From positions 101,386 to 165,385 of the forward strand of contig JAFVGI010000038.1 of assembly GCA_017475005.1 (NCBI GenBank): a stretch of DNA of 64,000 nucleotides. Reading direction: 5' to 3'. Both the position numbers and the translations under genes were made by a program. Each line of letters opens with the position of its first letter. The stretch's first letter is position 1. This DNA is from Prevotella sp. (lineage in GTDB: Bacteria > Bacteroidota > Bacteroidia > Bacteroidales > Bacteroidaceae). Below are positions 25,501 through 32,032 of this stretch, piece by piece. Below the pieces are notes generated by a model. It saw nothing but the letters and a program-made list of their open reading frames with translations. It had not been told where the DNA came from and did no database searches.

Positions 25501-26088
25501 ATTGCGGATTACGTCTTCAGCATCATAAAGGAAATTATTCTCTACAAAACATTTTGCCAACCAGGCTCTCGCCTTACCATAGATGGCTGGCTGTCCCTTG
25601 TAGAGTCGGGACATATACGAGAATGTTGCAGCAGCCTCTTCAAACTCACCCTTATAGAATTGTGAGCGTCCCATCAGCATCCAGGCACGCCAGATAAAGG
25701 GGTTGTATTCTTTTCGCGAAAGCCACTCTATGTCCTTCTCCGTCTTGCGACGATTCTTGTTCCACGTAGGTTTCGCCTTTATGCTGTGGAGCTGAATAGT
25801 CTTCTGCGACTTGGTAATAGCAACATCATAATTCGACTTACCCAAATCTCTGGAAGCCTTATTGCCAACAGTATATAGAGGTATCCTTTCAGTAAAGTTA
25901 TCCTTATTGCCCTTTTCCTTCTCAAGCGAAGCATCAATATATGCCACGGTACCATTATAATACGTATTATAACGGCCCGTGAAAGCGTGCCATTGGCGAG
26001 TTATGCTCGTATTCTTTTTCGTAGAACAAGAGACAACCGTCAACAGTACCAGACAAATAATGGCAATATCTTTAATTAATCTCTTCAA
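22516..26088 (-). CDS. porW: TPR lipoprotein, PorW/SprE-like type IX secretion component
   Basis: A 1190-aa lipoprotein: a signal peptide ends in the lipobox TVVSC with Cys21. The following region (ITRQWHAFTGRYNTYYNG, then YDVAITKSQKTIQLHSIKAKP) matches PorW/SprE, a periplasmic or outer-membrane TPR lipoprotein needed for type IX secretion. TPR-like helix pairs fill about residues 120-450. A second repetitive helical region follows, with a Glu-rich stretch near 545-590. Before the C-terminus are seven 18-residue tandem repeats (ITVPTEAAPTTPATQEME-like). The tail is strongly acidic then basic then acidic (EEENDDKKKKSTRDLEDEYF). Its start overlaps aroA by 17 bp, so both belong to one operon. 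Confidence 0.87.
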   Translation of the reverse strand: MKRLIKDIAIICLVLLTVVSCSTKKNTSITRQWHAFTGRYNTYYNGTVAYIDASLEKEKGNKDNFTERIPLYTVGNKASRDLGKSNYDVAITKSQKTIQLHSIKAKPTWNKNRRKTEKDIEWLSRKEYNPFIWRAWMLMGRSQFYKGEFEEAAATFSYMSRLYKGQPAIYGKARAWLAKCFVENNFLYDAEDVIRNMQRDSIAWRAQKEWDYTLCDYYLHTEELDKAAEYLRKVIKHEMRSKQRAREYYLLGQIEGSMGHKQEAYQAFRKVLRQSPPYELAFNARISMTEVMAQGQAKKMISRLKRMARNRNNKEYLDQVYYAIGNIYLAEKDTANAISAYEKGNEKATRAGIEKGVLLLHLGDLYWAKEKFADARRCYGEAIGLLDKDRPDYAQLSNRSKVLDELVPYTDAIELQDSLLELSVADEDTRNAAIDRVIAELRKKEKEQEALEAEQTVSQLQQKYSNNSNLNKNTTPTMPVMNQGGSTTWYFYNPQAVLQGKQTFQRLWGKRENVDDWRRYNKTVVENVFETDSLEMMTDEQRDSLAAVEEAKQKEEERLDSAVNDPHKREYYLAQIPFSDEAKAAAHEVIKDGLYHSGVIFKDKLDNLTLSQKQFDRLMNDYPEFEPKDELYYHLFLLYSRKDDPATAQSCVDSLSQYYPESKWTILLTDPYYADNARFGKELEDSLYGATYDAFRGDRFKEVYGNAEVSEKRFPLGDNRDRFIFIEGLTKLNDGNPEGCLEAMQLVVSEYPQSKVSEMAGMIINGVKAGRQLRGSNFDLANMWDRRNITLNEGDSIAEAGLSKDRDVDFAFLFAYAPDSLDENRLLFQLARYNFTNFLVRNFNISIEDSYGMHHMIVDGFRNFDEARLYSRMLLQQESIKQASQKARPIVISHSNLALINGRYSYNDYDSFYVANFEPLAPVNAEKLYEPLPVEVKEKKSDAPTDEREAERNAMKEEERDPVKPILPTEDVAPGLALPVEPKNEEETRDDDNTIVAPAQTEITVPTEAAPTTPATEEMEITVPTEAAPTTPATQEMEITVPTEAAPTTPVTQEMEITVPTEAAPTTPATEEMEITVPTEAAPTTPATREMEITVPTEAAPTTPATQEMEITVPTESAPTTPATQDEFIIEDSRTTTKQTEDFETIEIEDTQTETPTQEVEEFIIEEENDDKKKKSTRDLEDEYFELDGF
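22718..23092 (-). repeat. Seven 54-bp tandem repeats coding an 18-residue Thr/Pro/Ala linker
   Basis: Inside the porW-like gene, seven near-identical 54-bp units encode EITVPTEAAPTTPATQEM-like peptides. Variation is limited to a few codons (ATE, ATQ, ATR, VTQ). The period is a multiple of 3, so copy-number change would alter linker length without a frameshift. Confidence 0.9.
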
Positions 26089-27331
26089 TCTGGAATCCTA
26101 CTCGTTTCAAATCATTCCAAAAGTTTGGATAACTCTTGGTTACCACACCTGGATTATCAATCTTCAACCCAGGGAACATAATACATGCAGGGGCAAACGC
26201 CATAGCCATACGATGATCCTCATAAGTATCTATCACTGGGTCCGTCATTGGCTCGCACTTTGTACCATCCCAAGAGAGAACCCCTTCCTGAGAGTCGTCA
26301 ATCACATACCCCAGTTTTGCAATCTCTGTCTTTAGGGCTGCTATACGGTCTGTCTCTTTTATGCGAAGACTCTTAAGCCCGGTAAAGCGGAAAGGTATAT
26401 TCATCAGAGCTGTCGTAACGACTGCCGTCTGTGCCAAATCAGGATGATTGATAAAGTCAATATCCAAACGAGGCAGCATCCTCTTATGTGGAGTCAATAT
26501 GGCGGCATTATCCTCAAAATGAGTCTTAACACCCAGCATGCTGAAGATATATCGTATTGAGGAATCTCCCTGCCTTGAACCATCCAAAAGACCTGGTAGC
26601 GCTACCTTCCCCATACCTTCATATTCAGCATCTGCTACTCTCTCTCGCAAAGCGAGAATCTCATACCAATAAGAAGCAGCACTCCAGTCATTCTCAATAA
26701 CAAAAGGAACAGCCTTGTATGGTGTTGGTTTTATCGCGATAGTAGCAGCATCAAGCCATTCTACCTCTGCCCCGAACTCCTGCATAGTACATATAGTAAG
26801 GTCTATATATGGTCGCGAAATCATCTCGCTGGTGAGGTGTATCGTCAAGCCGTTGGTAAATACAGGACCTACCATCAGTAGGGCTGAGATGAATTGTGAC
26901 GAAATATGTCCTGGCACGGAGATATGTCCACCTTCAAGATTACGTCCGACAATCTTTAATGGAGGGAAACCTTCTTCCTCAAGATATGAGATGTCTGCTC
27001 CGAGGCTGCGCATAGCATCCACGAGTAATCCTATCGGACGGTGCTTCATGCGTTCTGTACCCGTGATGATATGTTCACCACAAGGTGTTGATGACAGATA
27101 AGCTGTCAAGAAACGCATTGCCGTACCGCATGCCTTGATGTCTATTTCATAAGGCATATCACGCAGAGCTGCTATCATAACATCGGTATCATCACAACAA
27201 CTGAGGTTCTCCGGAACAACGCTGTTTCCGGCCAATGCATTGATAATTAACGCCCTGTTACTAATACTCTTCGACGCTGGAAGAGTGATAATTGAATCAA
27301 TATATTTTGGAGCTGATATAGAAACTTGCAT
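26072..27331 (-). CDS. aroA: 3-phosphoshikimate 1-carboxyvinyltransferase (EPSP synthase)
   Basis: Sixth step of the shikimate pathway: transfers enolpyruvyl from PEP to shikimate-3-phosphate. The 419-aa protein carries LPASKSISNRALIINALAG near the N-terminus, a CGTAMRFLTAYLS phosphate-binding loop in the position of the usual GNAGTxxR region, HISSQFISALLM, and the late LRIKETDRIAAL and DTYEDHRMAMAFA motifs. The loop CGTAMRFLT departs from the glycine-rich Gram-negative form but is usual in Bacteroidota. A good promoter ends so near the ATG that the mRNA may be leaderless. It overlaps the porW-like gene by 17 bp. Confidence 0.96.
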   Translation of the reverse strand: MQVSISAPKYIDSIITLPASKSISNRALIINALAGNSVVPENLSCCDDTDVMIAALRDMPYEIDIKACGTAMRFLTAYLSSTPCGEHIITGTERMKHRPIGLLVDAMRSLGADISYLEEEGFPPLKIVGRNLEGGHISVPGHISSQFISALLMVGPVFTNGLTIHLTSEMISRPYIDLTICTMQEFGAEVEWLDAATIAIKPTPYKAVPFVIENDWSAASYWYEILALRERVADAEYEGMGKVALPGLLDGSRQGDSSIRYIFSMLGVKTHFEDNAAILTPHKRMLPRLDIDFINHPDLAQTAVVTTALMNIPFRFTGLKSLRIKETDRIAALKTEIAKLGYVIDDSQEGVLSWDGTKCEPMTDPVIDTYEDHRMAMAFAPACIMFPGLKIDNPGVVTKSYPNFWNDLKRVGFQIEEIN

Positions 27332-27335
27332 ACTG

Positions 27336-27367
27336 CAAAGTTAGTTTTTTTATCTGTGTTACACAAA
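27336..27367 (-). promoter_or_regulatory. Promoter of the aroA-porW operon
   Basis: On the minus strand TTTG (27364-27367), 20-bp spacer, then TAACTTTG (27336-27343). Transcription should begin about 5-7 nt further on, at or beside the aroA ATG (27329-27331). Confidence 0.7.
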
Positions 27368-27426
27368 CATTAATTAGAAAAAGCGTGCTTTTTCACACTT
27401 TTTCACGAAAAAATGACAATACCCAC

Positions 27427-27457
27427 TTGTGCGCATCGTTATTTTTAAGTAATTTTG
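27427..27457 (+). promoter_or_regulatory. Promoter of tRNA-Pro
   Basis: TTG (27427-27429), 20-bp spacer and TAATTTTG (27450-27457) on the plus strand, 36 bp before the tRNA 5' end. Confidence 0.65.
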
Positions 27458-27493
27458 CACCTGATAATTTCAAGCCATGCTGCATAGCATTAT

Positions 27494-27567
27494 CGGGATG
27501 TAGCGCAGTTGGTTAGCGTACACGTCTGGGGGGCGTGTGGTCGCCGGTTCGAGTCCGGTCATCCCGA
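27494..27567 (+). tRNA. tRNA-Pro (anticodon GGG)
   Basis: Seventy-four bases fold as a canonical cloverleaf. The acceptor stem is CGGGATG/CATCCCG with discriminator A. The D arm GCGC...GCGT follows T8-A9. The anticodon stem CACGT/GCGTG holds the loop CTGGGGG with anticodon GGG. The T arm GCCGG-TTCGAGT-CCGGT is standard. CCA is not encoded. Confidence 0.97.
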
Positions 27568-27591
27568 CAACACAATCGATCTGTATTTACT

Positions 27592-27625
27592 CACCTGCTA
27601 TGATGTCAGCATAGCAGGTGTTTTT
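27592..27625 (+). terminator. Terminator after tRNA-Pro
   Basis: An 11-bp perfect stem CACCTGCTATG/CATAGCAGGTG with a 7-base loop (27603-27609) is followed by TTTTT. It separates the tRNA from the histidine kinase whose GTG lies 12 bp on. Confidence 0.88.
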
Positions 27626-27636
27626 ACTTAAGTGAA

Positions 27637-28779
27637 GTGAAACGGCAACTGAAAATAGCTCTGATAATCGCAGCAATCGTCATCGCTGCTGCATCATTGG
27701 TGGTAAGCCACTACCTTGTACGCGACCTTGAGGACGAGGAGCGTGCAAGGATGGAGATATGGGCCGAAGCGATGCATACACTGAATACAGCTGACGAGAA
27801 TGCCGACCTGAATCTTGTGCTGAAGGTATTGGAGCAAAACCATAACATTCCCGTCATCGTGACAGATGACAACGGCGAAGTACAGATATCACGAAACATA
27901 GTGATGCCCTCAACCACCACAGGTAGCGACAGCATAGCAACGCTGAAGAGAATGGCTGCGAGTATGGAAGCGCAGAAAAGGGTGATAAAGGTGCAGATTG
28001 GGGATAACGAATTCCTGAAGGTGTGCTATGACGACTCTCTTTTGTTAACAAGGCTGGAGTATTATCCATATATACAGTTGGCAGTAGTAATGCTCTTCAT
28101 TATCATTGCCATCTTTGCCCTGCTGACATCTAAACGTGCTGAGCAAAATAAAGTGTGGGTAGGACTGTCAAAAGAGACAGCGCACCAATTGGGAACTCCT
28201 ATATCGTCCCTGATGGCGTGGACGGAGATACTGCGCGAGAACTATCCTGATGATGAGCTGATACCGGAGATGGATAAAGACGTAAAGCGTCTGCAACTTA
28301 TCGCTGACAGATTCTCAAAGATAGGCTCTGCGCCAGAGATTCAGGATGTAGAATTAGGAGAGCTGCTCCAGCATGTGGTAGAATACATGAACCGTCGCAC
28401 CTCACAAAAGGTTGAGATAACCTACTCCACCCCCGAAATCATCGTTCAGGTCAATCCGCAGCTCTTCGAATGGGTATTTGAAAACCTTTGCAAGAATGCC
28501 GTTGATGCTATGGAAGGAAAGGGGGCAATACATATCTCCGCACATGCTGACGAGCACCTTACCATAATAGATGTAACAGATACCGGCAAGGGCATCACAA
28601 GCAAGAATCTGCAGGATGTCTTCACTCCTGGATACACGACAAAGAAACGTGGATGGGGCCTGGGATTATCGTTGGCAAAACGTATCGTAGAAGAATATCA
28701 CAACGGAAAGATATATGTTCTGTCCTCAGAAAGGGGCAAAGGAACGACCTTCCGCATTGAAATGAAGCTGAAAAGATAA
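27637..28779 (+). CDS. Membrane sensor histidine kinase (orphan)
   Basis: A 380-aa sensor kinase with a GTG start (no ATG lies upstream in frame after the tRNA terminator). Two membrane helices at about residues 5-25 and 145-163 enclose a small periplasmic sensor domain of about 115 residues. The H box is ETAHQLGTPISSLMAW with H183, a variant typical of the Bacteroidota HisKA group (HQLGTP). The N box NLCKNAVDAM, the G1 box DTGKG and the G2 region GWGLGLSLAKR are all intact. No response regulator gene is adjacent. The next gene starts 1 bp after the stop, so it is co-transcribed with a radical SAM protein. Confidence 0.93.
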   Translation: MKRQLKIALIIAAIVIAAASLVVSHYLVRDLEDEERARMEIWAEAMHTLNTADENADLNLVLKVLEQNHNIPVIVTDDNGEVQISRNIVMPSTTTGSDSIATLKRMAASMEAQKRVIKVQIGDNEFLKVCYDDSLLLTRLEYYPYIQLAVVMLFIIIAIFALLTSKRAEQNKVWVGLSKETAHQLGTPISSLMAWTEILRENYPDDELIPEMDKDVKRLQLIADRFSKIGSAPEIQDVELGELLQHVVEYMNRRTSQKVEITYSTPEIIVQVNPQLFEWVFENLCKNAVDAMEGKGAIHISAHADEHLTIIDVTDTGKGITSKNLQDVFTPGYTTKKRGWGLGLSLAKRIVEEYHNGKIYVLSSERGKGTTFRIEMKLKR

Positions 28780-28780
28780 T

Positions 28781-29545
28781 ATGACAATACTATATAACAG
28801 CCCTATATTCGGTCCCGTTCACTCAAGACGTCTTGGTGTTTCGTTAGGTGTAAACCTGATGCCTGCCGACGGAAAGATTTGTTCCTTCGACTGCATCTAT
28901 TGTGAATGCGGCCTTAATGGCGACCACCAGACAAAAAGCAAGAGGCCCACACGCGAGGAGGTTTGCGAAGGATTAACGAAAGTACTTCGCGAACGTCATG
29001 AAAAAGGTGAGCCTCTGGATGTCATCACATTCGCCGGAAACGGAGAACCTACAGGACATCCCGATTTTGCCGGCATCATAGATGATACAATAGCGGTAAG
29101 AGACAAGTATTTCCCTTATGCAAAGGTTTCCGTGCTGAGCAATGCCACAATGCTGCATAAGCCAGACGTCTTCGAAGCCTTAAAGAAAGTGGATAACAAC
29201 ATACAGAAACTCGATACCGTCGATATGGCATACATCACGAAGGTTGACAGACCTTGTTCTCCTTCTTATGACATAAGAAAAGTCATAGAACATCTAAAGG
29301 CTTATGACGGTAAGGTAATAATACAGACCATCTTCATGCGCGGAGAAGGCGTTGACAATACCGGCGAGGAATATGTTGCGCCTTGGATAGAGGCTGTCAA
29401 GGAGATTGCTCCTAAGCAGGTGATGATATATACTATTGACAGAGAGACACCGACAAAGGGATTAAAGAAAGCAGAACCAGCCGTATTGGATCAGATATGT
29501 GAAAGAATAAAACAACTCAACATCCCATGTACAGCAAGCTACTAA
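28781..29545 (+). CDS. Radical SAM protein of unknown substrate
   Basis: A 254-aa radical SAM enzyme with the [4Fe-4S] motif CSFDCIYC (Cys34, Cys38, Cys41; CxxxCxxC). The GNGEPTGHPDF motif is the SAM-binding GGE-equivalent. The N-terminus YNSPIFGPVHSRRLGVSLGVNLMP belongs to a widespread group often annotated only as radical SAM. There is no SPASM-like second cysteine cluster; the C-terminus ends at a CTASY. It lies 1 bp after the histidine kinase and overlaps the GH105 gene by 19 bp, so three unrelated functions appear in one transcript. Confidence 0.9.
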   Translation: MTILYNSPIFGPVHSRRLGVSLGVNLMPADGKICSFDCIYCECGLNGDHQTKSKRPTREEVCEGLTKVLRERHEKGEPLDVITFAGNGEPTGHPDFAGIIDDTIAVRDKYFPYAKVSVLSNATMLHKPDVFEALKKVDNNIQKLDTVDMAYITKVDRPCSPSYDIRKVIEHLKAYDGKVIIQTIFMRGEGVDNTGEEYVAPWIEAVKEIAPKQVMIYTIDRETPTKGLKKAEPAVLDQICERIKQLNIPCTASY

Positions 29546-30630
29546 CTATTACAACAGTACTACTCCTTACCATCGGCACCTATGCGCAAAGCCCGATAGA
29601 ACTGGCGCAGCGTGCCAACAACTATTTCATGGCGAAGTGGAGCGACCCGACTGCTCCTACGAACTTCAAGAAGTACCGTCCCAGCAACCTGTGGACGAGA
29701 GGCGTGTATTATGAAGGTCTGATGGCCCTTAACGAAGTGGCGCCTGAAGCCCGCTATATGGAGTATGTTGACAAATGGGGCGCTTTCCACAAGTGGGATG
29801 TCTATGGAGGCAAATACACAACAGTCGATGCCGACCACCAATGCTGCGCACAGACATATTTTGCCCGCTATAATATGGTTGGTGGAACGGAGAAATACAC
29901 AACTGTTCAGAAGAACTTCGATTATCAGATAGCGCAGGGCAACACCCATCACTGGACCTGGATTGATGCCATACAGATGGCGATGCCTGCATACGCAATG
30001 CTGACACAAATCACGGGCGACAGAAAATACCTCGACTACGCCATAAAGTCATATCTCTGGACACGCGACAGCTGTGGCGGAGGACTCTTTAATGTCAAAG
30101 AAGGGTTATGGTGGAGAGACAAGAACTTCGTGCCGCCATACAAGGAGAGCGACGGCAAGAACTGCTATTGGAGCAGAGGCAACGGCTGGGTGTATGCCGC
30201 CCTGTGTCGCACCATGAGTACCCTTGACAAGAAAGACAAATACTATAAGCTTCTGAAGAAAGACTACCTCGCTATGACTGCTGCCCTTGAGAAGCTGCAG
30301 AGAGAAGACGGCTTCTGGAATGCCAGCCTCGCCTCACAGGATTATGCAGGTCCCGAGTTGAGCGGCACGTCACTCTTCCTTTACGGTATGGCGTGGGGAG
30401 TGAACAACGGGCTCCTTAAGCGCAGCAAATATCAACCTCTTCTCGACAAGGCGTGGAAGGCGTGCGCCTCATGCGTTCATAATGATGGTTTCTTGGGATA
30501 TGTGCAAGGCTCCGGCGACAGACCAGCCTCATCACAACCCTGCACCTACGTCAGGGAACCCGATTTCGACGACTACGGCTTAGGCTGCTTCCTCCTCGGA
30601 GCAACGGAATATTGCAGAAGTAAGAAGTAG
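29527..30630 (+). CDS. GH105 unsaturated rhamnogalacturonyl/glucuronyl hydrolase
   Basis: Removes the unsaturated uronic acid from the non-reducing end of oligosaccharides produced by pectin lyases. A signal peptide (residues 1-20, cleaved after TYAQ) directs it to the periplasm or surface. The mature part is an (alpha/alpha)6 barrel: RPSNLWTRGVYYEGLMAL, DADHQCCAQTYFARY with the catalytic-region Asp, HHWTWIDAIQMAMP, and WSRGNGWVYAALCR, all usual in YteR/GH105. The last codons, including stop TAG (30628-30630), lie inside a 7-bp tandem repeat, so the exact C-terminus may vary. It is about 10 kb from the main pectin locus but likely belongs to the same pathway. Confidence 0.9.
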   Translation: MYSKLLTITTVLLLTIGTYAQSPIELAQRANNYFMAKWSDPTAPTNFKKYRPSNLWTRGVYYEGLMALNEVAPEARYMEYVDKWGAFHKWDVYGGKYTTVDADHQCCAQTYFARYNMVGGTEKYTTVQKNFDYQIAQGNTHHWTWIDAIQMAMPAYAMLTQITGDRKYLDYAIKSYLWTRDSCGGGLFNVKEGLWWRDKNFVPPYKESDGKNCYWSRGNGWVYAALCRTMSTLDKKDKYYKLLKKDYLAMTAALEKLQREDGFWNASLASQDYAGPELSGTSLFLYGMAWGVNNGLLKRSKYQPLLDKAWKACASCVHNDGFLGYVQGSGDRPASSQPCTYVREPDFDDYGLGCFLLGATEYCRSKK

Positions 30631-30693
30631 GAAGTAAGAGGTAGAAGGTATCGCTACGCGAGGAAAAAGTACAAAGTATAAAGTACGATGTAC
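30616..30693. repeat. Two heptanucleotide tandem repeat tracts at the GH105 3' end
   Basis: Five units of AGAAGTA type (30616-30650) contain the GH105 stop codon. Four units of AAAGTAC type (30666-30693) follow. Period is exactly 7 in both. Confidence 0.85.
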
Positions 30694-30752
30694 TTCAACC
30701 TTCACCCTCGCAGCTAAGCGAGAATACATCAACCTTCAAAATTCAAAATTGG

Positions 30753-31445
30753 TTACCTATAGAACGTCAGCCAGTTGGTTCTGTACTTGTAGCTTGAAGC
30801 CGTTTTGCTTTCAGGAAAAATCTCCGTTACCTTACCATCCTTGTCACGATACCAGGCATAGTTCCAACCCTTGCCCATATCCATATAAAGGGCATTCGTG
30901 ACACCATAGGTTTTCAGGCAGTTTACGAAAGCCTCGCACGACATCACCTTCCTTGCCTCAATGACACACAACTTGCCGTCTTTCTCGCACAGAGCCCTGA
31001 AGATGCTTCTGCTCCTTCTCATCTTCGCCTCGATGGGTCTAATGGTACCATCCTGAATGAGCAGAATCTGACAGAACCCCATATTCCATCCGTTGGCAGA
31101 GGTAGGATAGTCCGCCTTCTGCATAAATTTCCATTTTCCCCCATCCCATACGAATCCTCCGGTATTCGCTCTGCAGCGGTAACCCTTCATCATTACGCCG
31201 CTGCATATATGGTTGTCGGCGATATTCGAGTGTTTGAAGGCATTTAGCAGTTCTCCCGTGAAAGCAGCCTCGCAGCAGAACTCCACATCCTTCTGCGCCG
31301 CCGTCGGCATCTTTCCGCACACCAGGTCAATCCTCGTATATTCAGGATAGTAAATATTCAGGTTCGCCGTTGTCTCCACAGTCGCCGCCCATCCTGTCAA
31401 AGCGACGAAGGCAAGCAGTGCGGTTATGATTGATTGCTTATTCAT
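30753..31445 (-). CDS. Secreted phosphodiester glycosidase (NAGPA)-like protein
   Basis: A 230-aa exported protein with signal peptide MNKQSIITALLAFVALTGWA. The body recalls the NAGPA/phosphodiester glycosidase domain: a segment with QILLIQDGTIRPIEAK, then RSIFRALCEKDGKLCVIEAR, and a late YMDMGKGWNYAWYRD where the family usually has a DGGGS-like site. No full catalytic signature can be proved by eye. The signal peptide is nearly the same in amino acids and DNA as those of two TlpA-like genes upstream on this strand. A TATTTTTG box at 31577-31584 would give a leader of about 125 nt. Confidence 0.6.
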   Translation of the reverse strand: MNKQSIITALLAFVALTGWAATVETTANLNIYYPEYTRIDLVCGKMPTAAQKDVEFCCEAAFTGELLNAFKHSNIADNHICSGVMMKGYRCRANTGGFVWDGGKWKFMQKADYPTSANGWNMGFCQILLIQDGTIRPIEAKMRRSRSIFRALCEKDGKLCVIEARKVMSCEAFVNCLKTYGVTNALYMDMGKGWNYAWYRDKDGKVTEIFPESKTASSYKYRTNWLTFYR

Positions 31446-31468
31446 TGTTCAATTCAATTTATTCAACT

Positions 31469-31570
31469 TTAAAAATACTCTCCTACCGCAAACTCAAACT
31501 GGTCGATGAATATCTGCTTGAAGGCGTACAGATTGTTTTGTTCGTAGAATCCATAACTTTGAGTGTTTAA
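31469..31570 (-). pseudogene. Possible degenerate coding remnant
   Basis: On the minus strand an open stretch ends YAFKQIFIDQFEFAVGEYF then TAA, with no usable start and a stop just upstream. It looks like the 3' end of a lost gene or a leader ORF; the parent family is not recognised. Confidence 0.25.
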
Positions 31571-31576
31571 TCGGTG

Positions 31577-31584
31577 CAAAAATA
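31577..31584 (-). promoter_or_regulatory. -7 box for the NAGPA-like gene
   Basis: Reads TATTTTTG on the minus strand. The position of the -33 box is occupied by the inverted repeat starting at 31602, which could be an operator. Confidence 0.5.
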
Positions 31585-31858
31585 ATAAATATTATTCAAT
31601 TATCGGCTCACTATGAGCTAAAAAATGCGTAAATCGTACCTTATTTGAGCCGATTTGGCCACCTTCATCATAAATTATTAATTCTTTTAGTCGGCTGAAG
31701 CCTTTGGACTCCGAGCTTGGTCAATGGTCTTTACACCCCCTTCGGTTCCCCCGTTTCGCGGGGGACAGAAACGCCTGAGCACCTGCGGAGCGCAAGAAAA
31801 GCGTCACAAGTGCCGAGCGGAACATTGACCTCTAACCTCTTACCTTTCACCTTCTACC

Positions 31859-31892
31859 TATATATACACCAAAAATAAAATAACATTGCAAT
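31859..31892 (-). promoter_or_regulatory. 34-bp element shared with the ECF sigma promoter, copy 2
   Basis: Matches 38609-38642 at 31 of 34 positions without gaps. On the minus strand it reads ATTGCAATG, an AT-rich spacer, then GGTGTATATATA. It is about 415 bp before the NAGPA-like gene and 140 bp after the TlpA-like gene stop. Confidence 0.6.
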
Positions 31893-32003
31893 AAGTGGTG
31901 ACAAAAGTACTTCTTTTTTTGCATTTATACAAATCTTTCACAAAAAATGGATAACGATAATGGCGCAAGAAGCAATCATCAAGCATCCTGCGCCATCGTC
32001 TAT

Positions 32004-32031
32004 AACCTTTAACCGTTAACCTTTAACCGTT
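32004..32031. repeat. Heptanucleotide repeats after the large TlpA-like gene
   Basis: AACCTTT and AACCGTT alternate (four units, so two 14-bp units) directly behind the gene's stop codon. Confidence 0.8.
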
Positions 32032-32032
32032 A

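Larger units (their letters stand above)
31446..32032. other. Intergenic region with promoter, operator-like repeats and ORF remnant
   Basis: No intact gene. It holds, from left to right on the plus strand: a 33-codon minus-strand ORF remnant (31469-31570, ending in DQFEFAVGEYF); a TATTTTTG promoter box (31577-31584, minus); an inverted repeat ATCGGCTCA (31602-31610) / TGAGCCGAT (31646-31654) with nested GCTCA-CTA-TGAGC; a GC-rich block with hairpin CCCCCG/CGGGGG (31748-31764) framed by GGTCAATG (31719-31726) and CATTGACC (31823-31830); five ACCTYTN heptamers (31828-31862); the 34-bp promoter-like element (31859-31892); and AACCTTT/AACCGTT heptamers at 32004-32031. Confidence 0.65.

Noticed and set aside
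27494-27567. tRNA-Pro as an attachment site for an integrated element
   Set aside because: No integrase, no repeated tRNA 3' end in the window, and ordinary housekeeping genes on both sides.
27637-28779. Histidine kinase and radical SAM protein as a peptide-maturation system
   Set aside because: No precursor peptide, SPASM domain, transporter or response regulator is visible next to them.
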